Positions 37,152 through 49,068 of a stretch of DNA of 64,000 bases are shown here, in pieces. Both the position numbers and the translations under genes were made by a program. Position 1 is the stretch's first letter. Each line of letters begins with the position of its first letter. The DNA comes from Parapristionchus giblindavisi (lineage: Eukaryota > Nematoda > Chromadorea > Rhabditida > Diplogasteridae): assembly GCA_943737045.1 (NCBI GenBank), contig CALSFV010000067.1, positions 372,001 through 436,000 of the forward strand, in the 5' to 3' direction. The notes below the pieces were generated by a model. It saw only the letters and a program-made list of their open reading frames with translations. It was not told where the DNA came from and searched no databases.

Positions 37152-38954
37152 TGAACTCGATATAGCACCACTAATGAGACGGGTGGGAGGCGGGGAAAAC
37201 TTCACTGAACAAAACCAATTAAAATTTCAAAATAATAATTTTGATAAAATAAGGATTCTAAATGGTTCTAATAATTTTATTTGCATAGATTTCATATGGA
37301 AAAGTCGAAATATCTGCGAAAGAAAATACCTCTGGAGGCCAGAAATTTATTTAGCTGATATAGTGAACAATTTATGTAGAACGCTCAAATTAATTGTAAT
37401 GCACTGCAAAATGACTTAAATAAACACTTACAATGGCAACGCCAACTACACCTGCGATAAAATCAGAATAATAATAATATTAAATAATAATAAATATATG
37501 CGTTACAAGGATAACTCAGATATAGAGAACAATTTAAGTCGTGATGAATTACATAAAATACGGCGCCACAACTTAGGTAGCAAAGAAATAACAAATAAAA
37601 AGACAAATTAATACTTTCTCGGGATGAATTAACAATTAATAGAGCTGCGATTGCTAAATTTATTCCAATTTAAAAATAAATATTATATATCTTTATTAAA
37701 TTTATTCTATAACTACCGTAATATCTCAATCAGATCTCAGTGACCGCATATTTCAAATTGCTAATATTAGAGTTAGTTTTTTTTCAGTGAGTTTTATTTA
37801 TAGATCATTAAATTTATTCTATTTTGACGGCAAATATTAAATTGTAAGGTTCATTGTATCAAGAAAAGATGTCATCAGGGATACTGAAGTTTTAGATTAC
37901 ACTTCCACTTGTATTCTTTATAGTGCCTCTAAGGTAGCTCTCTACTTACTTTATCGTTGCAGTACTCTCACTTGTTGTAGTTTTGGGATACAGCAGCAAT
38001 CGTCCGTTTAAAAATATTGGTTATCCTCCTTCCATGAATAAATATTAAATCTCATTGAACAAAACACTGCTATGATATGATACACTTAAAAATGTTTATG
38101 GTAACTTTGGAAATAATTTCAATTCACGTCAAGTGAAACATGGACATAAAATCTCTAGAGTTCGTGCTTATACACCGATATGTGGCTCCGCCCCTTTTCC
38201 GATTAACCACGTGTACATAGTGATTCTGACTCCACCCATTTAACTTCGCAGGCTTGGACACCGCTTGCAAACAACATCACCCAAAATCTTTATTCATTTA
38301 AAAAAGTAGCCTACGAGTGAGATCATCGAGCAAATATTCGTCACTCTTCAAAGTTGCTCATCCACGTTTAGTCGTCCGTAGAGTAGATTCGCCATCCCGG
38401 TGATGACACCCTTCCTCGGACGACCTCATCGACGAAGCAGATGACGATGATTCGCTAATATAATGACGAAAAAACAATGAGTAAACCTGTAAGAGAGAAT
38501 ATCTTAGCTTCAAACACTTTACACTTCACAACACATACTCTTTGGTCCATGGCAACGTGACATTTTAAACTTGAACTTTGTCAGTTCAGTCCGAAAAGGC
38601 TTTCAGATACAAAATTCATGAACGTTGACAAACCTAGTCTACAGTATACGAAAGTTTCGTCGCAAGAGAATAAATCAATGATCTAAGAATGCAGATTTGG
38701 TCTGGAAAATGATTAATGATGTTTATCAAATGCACACTGACAATGTGATTTTTCATGCACTCTCTGATCCATTACTAGACACAAGTTCCACTTCCTCTCT
38801 CTCCACAAATATCGATTGATCTTATCCATTTGTATACATCGTCTCGTGCAACGCAAGAGACTATCAATGTGGTGATCTACTATCTATAGGAATCATACGT
38901 ATAAGAATAACACTATCGATTGATCTACCATAAGCCTATCTACGGTACCACATC

Positions 38955-39452
38955 AAGATATCGTACATGTAAAAATCATTGTATCATGAACGGTGTGAAT
39001 GGATCTGAACTGATCAGGCCGATCAAGCAAATTATGAGCGATTTTCGTTACTTTGCTTTCATTTTCGTTATTTCTCTTTATTTCCATTGTTTTTCTCTCG
39101 TTCGAATTTAGTATATTAAAAGAAATCAGACCAAAATATTGTCATTTAACACAAATCATCATTTTCACGATGAATAAATTGTTCCGATTATACGCTGAGT
39201 AAATAGGTCAACTTTGGTTCATTGGAGCAATTTATTCGTCGTGAACACCGTGCTTTTGTTAAATAGCAATATTTTCGCCTGATTTCGTTTTATATAGTAA
39301 ATTCGAATGAGAGAAAAACAATGAAAAGAAAGAGAAATAACGAAAATGAAAGCAAAGTAACGAAAATCGCTCATAATTTGCTTGATCGGCCTGATCCGTT
39401 CAGATCCATTCACGCCGTTCATGATACAATGTTTTTTTACATGTACGATACA
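38955..39452. mobile_element. Foldback G nested in left arm of A
   Basis: An inverted repeat beginning ATCGTACATGTAAAAATCA and ending GTACGAT, with arm words GGCCGATCAAGCAAATTATG and CGATTTTCGTTACTTTGC in both orientations. It is absent from the right arm of A. A related foldback lies at about 58980-59366. Exact ends and target duplication are uncertain. Confidence 0.6.
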
Positions 39453-42400
39453 TACAAAATGACCTTGCTAGTTCCTCATTAGTATACAGTGGAAATTAGT
39501 ATACAGTTAATAGTGCGCAAGGTATGAGGAGTGACAATTGTGGTAAAGGAAAGAAGTACTATAGTAAGAATGTGAGATATCTACAGTATTAGGTACTACG
39601 GTATTAGGGCTAATACAGGATACCCATGCAACTCACGTGAACACTGTCCACGACGTCGTGCCCAGCCGTACAAGGAGTAAACCCGGTGAGCCTTATATTT
39701 GCTCGGTACCGGGAGTACCCCATGAACGGACATTCCGGGCAACGGAACCGAAAGACAGAGGACTAACTAACTAACAAATTTCAGAAAGACCTTTACGACT
39801 ATTGTGGGGTGGGATACGGTACCTCACTGATGGAATAGACGTATCCTTGCGTAGAAGAACGACGAATCCACATGTAGGTGAGCGTAGAGAAGTTGAGGAA
39901 CAGCAAGACGATCATCTAAGGTGTTGTTCAGCCGATGAGAGAAGGCGGGCATGTGGGATGAGATGATAAACTATAATGGAATAATGATTTATATACTGTG
40001 TCTACTGTAGGGGTGTAGGGTGGCTAATACATGATATCCATGGAAAAAAACATAAGGTACCTTAATGAAGAAGTCGCATCTTTGGCTAGACGAACGACGA
40101 ATCCATAGGCGATACGCGAAGAGTGAATGGTGAAGAGGTGAGAGACATCTAGACGATCATCGAAGATGTTCTTGTGTCGGTGAGAGATGGAGGCGGGCCG
40201 ATGAGAAGAGAACAAGGGAGGTGAAGACGGAAAGGTGGAATGAGACGACAAATGATTATCAGAGTGCATTACCAAGGACCACGCCCACACGCTCACGCGC
40301 TCGATGTTTACGTTCTTGAAGGATTGAAAGGAATGATCTGCCCTGTTCCTAGAGTCATTGAACTGTGGACTCTGTCAATCAATCGAACAAGATGGAGTCT
40401 AGTCAAGCGATCTACTCTGTAATGATGAGTATTGATTGACTGAGTGCACGTGCACTTAGTTGGATGACCATAGGAATAGGGCAGATCATTCCTTTCAATC
40501 CTTCAAGAACGTAAACATCGAGCGCGTGAGCGGGTGGGCGTGGTCCTTGGCAATGCGATCTGATAATCATTTGTCCTCTCATTCATCCTTCTCGTCTTCA
40601 TCTCCCTTGTACTATTCTCATCGGCCCGCCTCCATCTCTCACCGACACAAGAACATCTTCGATGATCGTCTAGATGTCTCTTACCTCTTCACCCTTCACT
40701 CTTCGCGTATCGCCTATGGATTCGTCGTTCGTCTAGCCAAAGATGCGTCTTCTTCAGTAAAGTACCTTATCCGTTTTTTTCATGGATATACTGTATTAGC
40801 CACCGTACACCCCTACAGTAGACTCAAAATATAAGTCATTTTAGTAGCCATTATAGTATATCGCCTCATCCCACATGCCCGTCTTCTCACATTCGGCTGA
40901 ACAACGAATTCGATGATCGTCTTGCTGTTCCTCAACTTCTCTACGCTCACCTACATGTGGATTCGTCGTTCTTCTACGCAGGGATAAGTCTATTCCATCA
41001 GTAAGGTATCGTATCCCACCCCACAATAGTCGTATCGATATTTCTGAAATTTGTTAGTTAGTTAGTCCTCTGTCTTTCGGTTCCGTTGCCCGGAATGTCC
41101 GTTCATGGGGTACTCCCGGTACCGAGCAATTATAAGGCTCACCGGGTCTACTCCTTGTACGGCTGGGCATGACTTTTTTTATTCCTATAGATAGTAGATT
41201 ACATTGATAGTCTGTTGTGTACACTAGACGATACATACAAATGGAAAAGATCAATCGATATTTGTGGAGAGAGATGAAGTGGAACTAGTGTCTAGTAATT
41301 GATCAGAGCAGGGAGTGCATGAAAAAAATCTCATTGTCATTGTGATTTTGATAAACAGCATCAGTTATTTTCTAGATCATTCCAATCCGCATTCTTTGAT
41401 CATTGATTTATTCTTGTCCTACTTTCCTCCGTATTCTTTAGCGACTAAACGTTCGTAGACTGTAGACTAGGTTTGTCAACGTTCATGAATTTTGTATCTG
41501 AAAGCCTTTTCGAAACTGACAAAGTTCAAGTTTAAAATGTCACGTTGCCATGGACCAAAGAGTATGTGTTGTGAAGTGTAAAGTGTTTGAAGCTAAGATA
41601 TTCTCTCTTACAGGTTTACTCATTGTTTTTTCGTCATTATATTAGCGAATCATCGTCATCTGCTTCGTCGATGAGGTCGTCCGAGGAAAGGTGTCATCAC
41701 CGGGATGGCGAATCTACTCGACAGACGACTAAACGTGGATGAGCAACTTTGAAGAGTGACGAATATTTGCTCGATGATCTCACTCGTAGGCTACTTTTTT
41801 AAATGAATAAAGATTTTGGGTGATGTTGTTTGCAAGCGGTGTCCAAGCCTGCGAAGTTAAATGGGTGGAGTCAGAATCACTATGTACACGTGGTTAATCG
41901 GAAAAGGGGCGGAGCCACATATCGGTGTATAAGCACGAACTCTAGAGATTTTATGTCCATGTTTCACTTGACGTGAATTGAAATTATTTCCAAAGTTACC
42001 ATAAACATTTTTAAGTGTATCATATCATAGCAGTGTTTTGTTCAATGAGATTTAATATTTATTCATGGAAGGAGGAAAACCAATATTTTTAAACGGACGA
42101 TTACTGCTGTATCCCAAAACTACAACAAGTGAGAGTACTGCAACGATAAAGTAAGTAGAGAGCTACCTTAGAGGCACTATAAAGAATACAAGTGGAAGTG
42201 TAATCTAAAACTTCAGTATCCCTGATGACATCTTTTCTTGATACAATGAACCTTACAATTTAGTATTTGCCGTCAAAATAGAATAAATTTAATGATCTAA
42301 AAATAAAACAAATTAGAAAAAAAACTAAACTCTAATATTAGCAATTTTAAATATGCGGTCACTGAGATCTAATTGGTTTACGACTGTAGTTGTACAATAA

Positions 42401-42544
42401 ATTTAATAAAGTTATGGAATAATTTTTTTGAATTGGAAAAAAATTAACAATAGCAGCTCTATTAATTGATAAATCATCCCGAGAAAGTATTAATTTGTCT
42501 TTTTTTAATATGTAATTATTATTTGTTATTTCTTTGCTACCTAA

Positions 42545-42790
42545 GATATACGTCAGGTGGGAGTCGAACCTGCTCCTCCCATAAAATGCTATTCCGCGCC
42601 CTAAACCACTCGGCCACCAATACCATTCTGAAGACAGCGTTAAACGATGTTATGTAGCCAGTGAAAAATCTATCTCGATTCAAAAAAATTATGTGCAGGC
42701 TTTTAAAACGGGTTTGAAATCAGTGTGTTCTAATTAGTATGCCCTCAAAGTTTCGTGAAGATCGGGATATGTCTTCAGACCATTCCCTTG
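42545..42790. mobile_element. Truncated Tc4/Tc5-like element E nested in right arm of A
   Basis: The right terminus is CATTCCCTTG followed by TAA (42791-42793), matching TAA at 42542-42544. The left arm of A (near 37575) shows the uninterrupted site CTAAG. The left terminus is degenerate and lacks CAAGGGA. The interior is dominated by a tRNA-like sequence. Confidence 0.7.
42552..42624 (-). pseudogene. tRNA-like sequence in element E
   Basis: Minus strand: A-box TGGCCGAGTGG (42616-42606), B-box GGTTCGACTCC, and a longer variable-arm-like stretch, recalling leucine or serine tRNAs. The T stem pairs (GCAGG with a weak partner) but the acceptor stem does not. Judged a tRNA-derived relic. Confidence 0.55.
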
Positions 42791-43643
42791 TAAGATGTGG
42801 CGCCGTATTTTATGTAATTCATCACGACATAAATTGTTCTCTATATCTGAGTTATCCTTGTAACGTATACATCTATTATTATTATTTATTATTATTATTA
42901 TTATTATTCTGAATTTTTTGCAGGTGTAGCTGGCGTTGCCATTGCAAGTGTTTATTTAAGTCATTTTGCAGTGTATTACAATTAATTTGAGCGTTCTACA
43001 TAAATTGTTCACTATATCAGCTAAATAAATTTCTGGCCTCCAGAGGTATTTTCTTTCGCAGATATTTCGTCTTTTCAATATGAAATCTATGCAAATAAAA
43101 TTATTAGAACCATTTAGAATCTTTATTTTATCAAAATTATTATTTTGAAATTTTTAATGTTTTTGTTCAGTGAAGTTATCCCTGCCCTCCACCCGTCTCA
43201 ATAGTGGTGGTATATAGAGTTCAGTGAGCGCGATGACTCTTTGCGTCTCTGCTCATCGATCTCGTCTGATCGTCTCGCCACTCTATCGCTGATCTAGCAC
43301 TGAAACGGAACCACTTCCTATCTTAAAATCAATAGTATTGTCATTTCTGCAGACAGATGCAAAAAGTACTAACTTATCATTCAATTGTGCATGCGTGAAA
43401 CTACTTTCTTACAAAACTATCTCAGCTTGCTTTTTTCAAACTGGATGAAATTTTGCATAGACATAGCTGAACATATTATAAGATCAAGTGTGAAGTCTAA
43501 AAATTCTGGCAGGCAATAGCCGGGCCAAAAAATCGGTCCAAAGTTTTGACCCATGTTCAGTTAAGTTTCACACGCGTTTCTGTGTTTCTGTGTCAAAACG
43601 ATTTTCCCATTCATGGTCTGTTCCTTGAAAGGAACGAACAAGT

Positions 43644-43715
43644 GGAGCGGTGGTATAGTGGCGAAGTGTCTTCGTTACCTTGGCAAAAGTGGTATGTTCG
43701 ATGCCGCTATGCCGC
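43644..43715 (+). pseudogene. tRNA-like sequence in left arm of B
   Basis: A-box TGGTATAGTGG at 43651-43661 and a B-box-like TGTTCGATGCC about 34 bases further. The outer sequence GAGCGG has only partial pairing potential. The mirror copy is in the right arm. Confidence 0.5.
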
Positions 43716-44854
43716 AAAATTTTTTTGCATTTTTTAAAGAGATGGATAAATGTTCATTTTTCGAATATTATTTATTTATTTATTTATACCATCAAATATA
43801 ATGAGTAGGGGGATATGTATAAGGGCAGAAGAGGGATAAATGGATTTCCGTCGCATAAGGCGATTTAGGTTTTGGAACGGTGGCAGTTTTCATGGTAAGG
43901 GTTTCAGGTACGAATTCAAATACAATTTAAATATTAAAATATTCACTGCATTGATCGTGTCAACTGTGCGAGACAAGATATTTTTTTTTAAACGTAGTTG
44001 TATTCAGACGTTTAGGGGACTATTTCTCCATCATCAGTGAAAGTAAACTACCTACAATGAAAAATATGAATAATATGAAAGCCGACAAGTGGACTAGATA
44101 GGGCAAGAACATAACCGTTGAATTAGATGAAATGAAAGGATGAAAGGAATAAGAAAGAGAGAGAGAGAATAAGAGCGATAGAAACGGACGCTTGGGTTGG
44201 AGTGAGGTTTGGGACGGCAGGTCAGATAGAGGGGGAGAGAGAGGAAGAGAACAATCGTGCTGAACTGTCTATAGAACTCTCACAATTATCCTTGCACAAC
44301 TTCTTTGATCACAGCCACACTATCTTCCTCTCACTCTCTCTCCATCTATCTGACCTGCCGTCCCAAACCTCACTCCAACAACAGCGTCCATGTTTCTCTC
44401 ATTCTTATTCCTTTCATTCTTTCATTGCATCTAATTCAACGGTTGTGTTCTTGCCCTATCTAGTCACTTGTCGGCTTTCATATTATTCATATTTTTCATT
44501 GTAGGTAGTTTACTTTCACTGATGATGGAGAAATAGTCCCCTAAACGTCTGAATGCAACTACGTTTAAAAAAATAATATCTGGTCTCGCACAGTTGACAC
44601 GATCAATGCAGTGAATATTTTAATATTTAAATTGTATTTGAATTCGTACCTGAAACCCTTACCATGAAAACTGTCACCGTTCCAAAACCTAAATCGCCTT
44701 ATGCGACGGAAATCCATTTATCTTTCTCTTCTGCCCTTATACATATCCCCCTACTCATTATATTTGATGGTATAAATAAATAAATAAATAAATAAATAAT
44801 ATTCGAAAAATGAACATTTATCCATCTCTTTAAAAAATGCAAAAAAATTTTGCG

Positions 44855-44925
44855 GCATAGCGGCATCGAACATACCACTGTTGCCAAGGTAACGAAGACA
44901 CTTCGACACTACACCACCGCTCCAC
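44855..44925 (-). pseudogene. tRNA-like sequence in right arm of B
   Basis: Inverse counterpart of 43644-43715, with the A-box changed to TGGTGTAGTG. The two arms have drifted separately. Confidence 0.45.
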
Positions 44926-45302
44926 TTGTTCGTTCCTTTCAAGGAACAGACCATGAATGGGAAAATCGTTTTGACACAGAAACACAGAAACGCGTGTGAA
45001 ACTTAACTGAACATGGGTCAAAACTTTGGACCAATTTTTTGGCTCGGCTATTGCCTGCCAGAATTTTTAGACTTCACACTTGATCTTATAATATGTTCAC
45101 AAGGGAACCGCAAATGTCGGGGACACTCAGTGCTAAATTCGTTTACACAGGCCTACTAGGACCCCCCAGGGGGTCACAGAACTGTTTTGAAATTTCCGCA
45201 TATTTGCTTCTTTGGTACCGAAAATCGATTATGAAAATATGATGGAAATTTGGGCGCGAGCCCCGTGGCATAGTGTCAAACACTCAAAGAACACAGTCTG
45301 TG

Positions 45303-45375
45303 TCCTCCGTAGCCAAGTGGTTAAAGTGTGGGATTGGCTTTTGGAATGTCGTGGGTTCGAATCCCCCCTTATACA
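45303..45375 (+). pseudogene. tRNA-like sequence in left arm of C
   Basis: A-box TAGCCAAGTGG (45310-45320) and B-box GGTTCGAATCC (45354-45364), at normal tRNA spacing. The acceptor stem does not pair. Long open frames through this part are by-products of the palindrome. Confidence 0.6.
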
Positions 45376-45837
45376 ATTTCTTTTGCTGTATTTTTTCTTT
45401 GCTTTCCAACAGGCAGTTTTAAAGTTAAACTTCATCTTCAACAACCACAACAACCACGATAACAACAACTACAAATCAACAACGATGAAGAAGTACGCTT
45501 TTAGCATTCGGGGACAGATGCTGCAACCGCGAGAGGACAGAAAGAGCATGGAGATATCGATCCCTTCATCGGTAGATCATCAATCGATGCCTGGGAGAGG
45601 GAGAGGGAGAGGGAAGCCCACGGTACCTGTGGGCCATAGGTGGGCACCACAGTGTGGACAAAGGAGATGGCTTCATCACGTGATGAAGAATAGCGAGATG
45701 CGAGAAACCGTTCTGCTACAACTGCTTCTGGGTACTTCTCAATTGTTGTTGATTCGTGGTTGTTGTGGTTGTTGAAGATGAAGTTTAACTTTAAAACTGC
45801 CTGTTGGAAAGCAAAGAAAAAATACAGCAAAAGAAAT

Positions 45838-45910
45838 TGTATAAGGGGGGATTCGAACCCACGACATTCCAAAAGCCAATCCCACACTTTAACCACTTGG
45901 CTACGGAGGA
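45838..45910 (-). pseudogene. tRNA-like sequence in right arm of C
   Basis: Mirror copy of 45303-45375 with both boxes unchanged. Confidence 0.6.
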
Positions 45911-46232
45911 CACAGACTGTGTTCTTTGAGTGTTTGACACTATGCCACGGGGCTCGCGCCCAAATTTCCATCATATTTTCATAATCGATTTTCGGTACCA
46001 AAGAAGCAAATATGCGGAAATTTCAAAACAGTTCAGTGACCACCTGGGGGGTCCTAGTAAATCTGTGTAAACGAATTTAGCACTGAGTGTCCCCGACATT
46101 TGCGGTTCCCTTGTCAGCTATGTCTATGCAAAATTTCATCCAGTTTGAAAAAAGCAAGCTGAGATAGTTCCCTTGTTAGTTCTTCATTGTCATTACTTTG
46201 GTTTTGCCCATTGTATGAAAAATTGTGGACAA

Positions 46233-47663
46233 AGATCAAAGATTAAAATACAAAGATCAAAGATCAAACTTCAGCAATAGAATAAAAGCCTTTGTTAATA
46301 TCTCAAACATATTTAGGTGCTTTGAAAATAAGAGATTTCATAAAAAGAAGGGACGAGAGATGTGTGAGAGAGAAAGCACAAGTTTTTAAAAGCGTAAGCG
46401 CTCTAACCAATATCACTCAAGATTGAAAATAAGAAAACAAATTCCAGGTGTAACAACTCTTAAAGATTAGAAGACTTTAAAGTGGCAAAATAACAATTAG
46501 ATGGACTTCTTAGTTTTTTTTTCACTTCAAAATCATTTCAGATAACAAAAGGAGTTCTCTCGCAGATATTATTCGCCATATGCGGAATATGCATACGTCC
46601 AAGAGCCTCACATTATACAGATTTGCAAACAATTTATCTACAATATAATGGGACCCCATATAAGTCATTTAATGTTGATATTTTGAATTTCGATCCTGTT
46701 ACGCTTTCGCACTTTTTTTTATCAGCGAGACTGATACGAAACCGAAAAATCTATGAATGCATTTTCTAGCGTCAATCGTATACAACCATGCTATTTTCGG
46801 AATATCACGCGTGTCACTGAAGAATCGAGAAAAATCCAGGGGTGGTTCTTGTACACATTTCGAACCTGGATAGGGTTTAGTTCGTTGGAACGCTCCGGGC
46901 ATGGAAGAACGGAGATATTATTGACTGCGAACTTTTGACAGGTGCTAGCATGGATTGAGACGTTGTCTTTCTGGGATATCATGTGGCCTACACGGTTATT
47001 CCTCGTGAACGGAACGATTGTATTCTGGAGCATCGCCTGGTACTACGCATAACGCATCTAGGTGGGGCGAAGGGATAAGCAGGGCTCGAATTTTAAGAAC
47101 GCAATTTTCTTCTCATCAATTGGCATCAACATCGAATCACAAAATTTTAGGGATGTCATATAATTATGTCCCGCACTGTTGTATGGAGTTTGAAATCGAT
47201 TTATGTATTCCTTTTTTTCCAATTGTGATATTGAACTCACCTTTTTTTATCACTTTTATGACAAGGGCATGGTTACCTTCTATTCCAGGGTAATTCATAA
47301 CGCAATACCTCCCTCATCTTTGTAAGCTAGACGAATTTTGTAAAACTTTTTTCCTATTTTCTTTTTTTTTCTAAAGTATTTTTTCTTCAACACTCGGTAT
47401 CATCGTTTCCATTGTGGAGAATACGATTTTGATCATTAAGAGAGATACCAAGTATGAAAGGACCCAAAAGAAGCTGAGATGAGCGAACATGATCATGAAG
47501 TCACTTCACGGAGCTCAAGCTGATTTGTAATTTTCAAGATATCATTCCAGATTAATTCAATGGATTTTAGCTAAAAATTTTTACAAATATAAATTAAAAG
47601 ACTAAAACATGTACCAGGTCGCATTGATCATTCTGAATATTGTGATGTTCGAGTATCTTACAA
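46233..47663 (+). pseudogene. Possible receptor remnant in otherwise unexplained DNA
   Basis: Begins with tandem CAAAGATCAAAGAT-type repeats (46233-46270). A plus-strand exon-like stretch follows an ATTTCAG acceptor at about 46541 (GVLSQILFAICGICIRPRAS). Another near 47375-47490 reads STLGIIVSIVENTILIIKRD then KYERTQKKLR and stop, resembling the end of helix 3 in Sra/Sre-type receptors (E-----I---YE). Between them the frames shift and stop. I could not build a continuous gene, so this is either a decayed receptor or chance. Confidence 0.25.
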
Positions 47664-48167
47664 TTATGAATAAATGATTCGCTGACCATCAGCGCCTGCA
47701 AGCAGTCTCATTAAATGTTTTATGGTTTAATCGTATTTTCTGAAGAATATAAAGAATCATTCACACAGGATCTTTGATGGATCAGTTTTTCGCGACTTTG
47801 AAAGTCATAACGACAAATCAACTTTCTCGAATACTGTCTGGTATTGAATCTCATTTTTTTATTATGTAAACATATATGTCTGTTATATCCCAATGTCAGA
47901 ATACTAAATATATTTCGCATATCTCTTTTAAAAAAACAATTGAATCAAAGTACTGAGATCTCGTTTACCCATCACTGCTTCATAATTTAATTCAAGTTTT
48001 GTCTCAACAATTTTCACTTTAGAGATTACCTCATCAATCGTATTATTCACCACATGAATGGTCGGATGTTTGTCGACTTTAATCCATGAATTATTGTCAA
48101 TCAGTATTGACGAGAACGGATATGCAGACATCAGAACACTCGACACAGGAGATGATCGAACAAATAC
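47664..48167 (-). CDS. Possible two-exon fragment of unknown gene
   Basis: Minus strand 48167-47969 is open for 66 codons (stretch SSVLMSAYPFSSILIDNNSW, then HVVNNTIDEVISKVKI) between acceptor-like TTGAG and donor GTAAAC. It can join to 47695-47664, ending GADGQRIIYS and stop. No start or upstream exon was found and the family is unknown. The ending loosely recalls CAKHDGRRIVYE of the gene at 33220-36176, so a diverged relative or a displaced part of that gene is possible but unproven. Confidence 0.25.
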
Positions 48168-48418
48168 CTCAACATAATATCATCGATTTCTGATATGCGA
48201 TTGCTACAAATACTATCTTGAAATTAAAGATTCACAACAAATGAATAGAACGAGATCACTGCATAGCCTCACACAATTCCCCCTAATTTGGAATTATCTC
48301 ATCTCCCTGTGCAACTCTGGCAGGGAAAACAATGAGTGAGTATGGCCAGAGCGGGAGGATTCAAATTGTTTTTAGAAGGTGTGGATTTCTTTATTGTTTA
48401 TAAATTGATATCATCGTT

Positions 48419-49068
48419 TTAAATAACGAATCGCACATCTTGCCTGTTGATGTTCTTCATCAATGCTGTGTAGCGGGCTCTGAACGCTGCACCCTGTGCA
48501 GCTGCGTTGTTAAGACCTATCTGAATATGATGAATGATCATTAGAACAGACTGGTCATATAACATTTTAAAATATCTATAAAAGTGAAAAAAATATGGTT
48601 AAATTATGTATTAGCATACATCGGATATTCCTAATGGTCCTCTTTTGAAGCTCTTCTTGGATTCTGGTGATGTGAATTGACTGGCTGCACGGTCGGAATT
48701 ACTCATGATCTAGAATAATTCTCTTGTTTTTTTTGTTTTTTTTCAAAGAGATACTTTCGCATTAAAGGCACCCCGAGCAAATTTTAATCTCTCCGCTCTG
48801 GCAATGTTCTCTCGCTTTATTTGTCTACTAGAGAGCATCGTCAAAGCTAAGAGTAAAATTAGGGTGCTTTTGTGCCAAGTTTCGCTCAACGATTACATTG
48901 TTTAGTTGTTTAGATAGATTTTATTGAGCGATGATGAATTCATCTTCAATTTCTTTATTTCACATGATTAAATTTACCTACTACTTGAACTTGGAGCAGC
49001 TTGGCCAACTCCTTACCGATGCAAGGGTCCACGAGAAGGAAAATCAACAAACCAAGTGATATCCGCAT
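48419..49068 (-). CDS. Small secreted peptide precursor, three exons
   Basis: Exons 49068-48985, 48709-48620 and 48520-48419 join in phase 0 to give 91 residues. It starts MRISLGLLIFLLVDPCIG, a clear signal peptide, followed by KELAKLLQVQ. The mature part has paired basic residues (SKKSFKR then GPLGISD), a small-residue stretch GLNNAAAQGAAFRAR and a C terminus NRQDVRFVI. An AAG acceptor lies three bases before the ATG. The KR site suggests a processed neuropeptide-like or secreted effector protein. I recognise no known family. Exons 2 and 3 could alternatively be read as a 62-residue protein starting at the Met at 48706. Confidence 0.55.

Larger units (their letters stand above)
45100..46113. 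mobile_element. Tc4/Tc5-like foldback C nested in right arm of B
   Basis: 1014 bp with termini CAAGGGAACCGCAAATGTCG and its complement, flanked by TCA (45097-45099, 46114-46116). The opposite arm of B (about 43470) reads through without the element. Arms extend to about 45485 and 45730. The spacer contains a GGGAGA tandem run near 45593-45615. Each arm carries a tRNA-like sequence. Confidence 0.92.
43412..46175. mobile_element. Tc4/Tc5-like foldback B nested in right arm of A
   Basis: The right terminus GCTGAGATAGTTCCCTTG and left terminus CAAAACTATCTCAGC are inverted; the left has lost GGG. TTA flanks both sides (43409-43411, 46176-46178) and the left arm of A near 36470 preserves the empty CTTAG site. 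Arms of about 840 bp run inward to about 44255 and 44325. No transposase. tRNA-like sequences lie in both arms. Foldback C interrupts the right arm. Confidence 0.9.
36416..46232. mobile_element. Giant composite palindrome A
   Basis: The left arm (36416 to about 40330) is matched in inverse orientation by the right arm (about 40490 to 46232). Matching points: TCCACAATTTTTC at 36417 with GAAAAATTGTGGA ending 46231; the block at 36560-36660 with 43225-43310; 37190-37440 with 42940-43200; 38160-38600 with 41510-41960; 39690-39990 with 40860-41160; 40010-40330 with 40490-40810. Extra DNA in one arm but not the other marks later insertions: F and G on the left, E, B and C on the right. I found no transposase. 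The outer ends do not start CAAGGGA and no clear target duplication was found, so its class is unresolved. Confidence 0.85.

Noticed and set aside
36585..37171. Repeated open frames with FCQNG and KSSFSDTYRMVYVPSRSPG
   Set aside because: They are the two arms of foldback F read in opposite directions, not duplicated genes.
40024..40834. Mirror-image open frames of 90 and 124 codons at the centre of palindrome A
   Set aside because: They are the same sequence in inverse orientation with differing lengths and no start, splice or family support.
45593..45615. GGGAGA tandem run in the spacer of C considered as telomere-like
   Set aside because: The unit is not the nematode telomere repeat TTAGGC and the run is short.
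45212..45775. A 187-codon open frame and its mirror image at 45501-46001
   Set aside because: Both frames are readings through the inverted arms of foldback C, including the tRNA-like module. The peptide resembles nothing and the two frames are identical over their first part only because of the palindrome.
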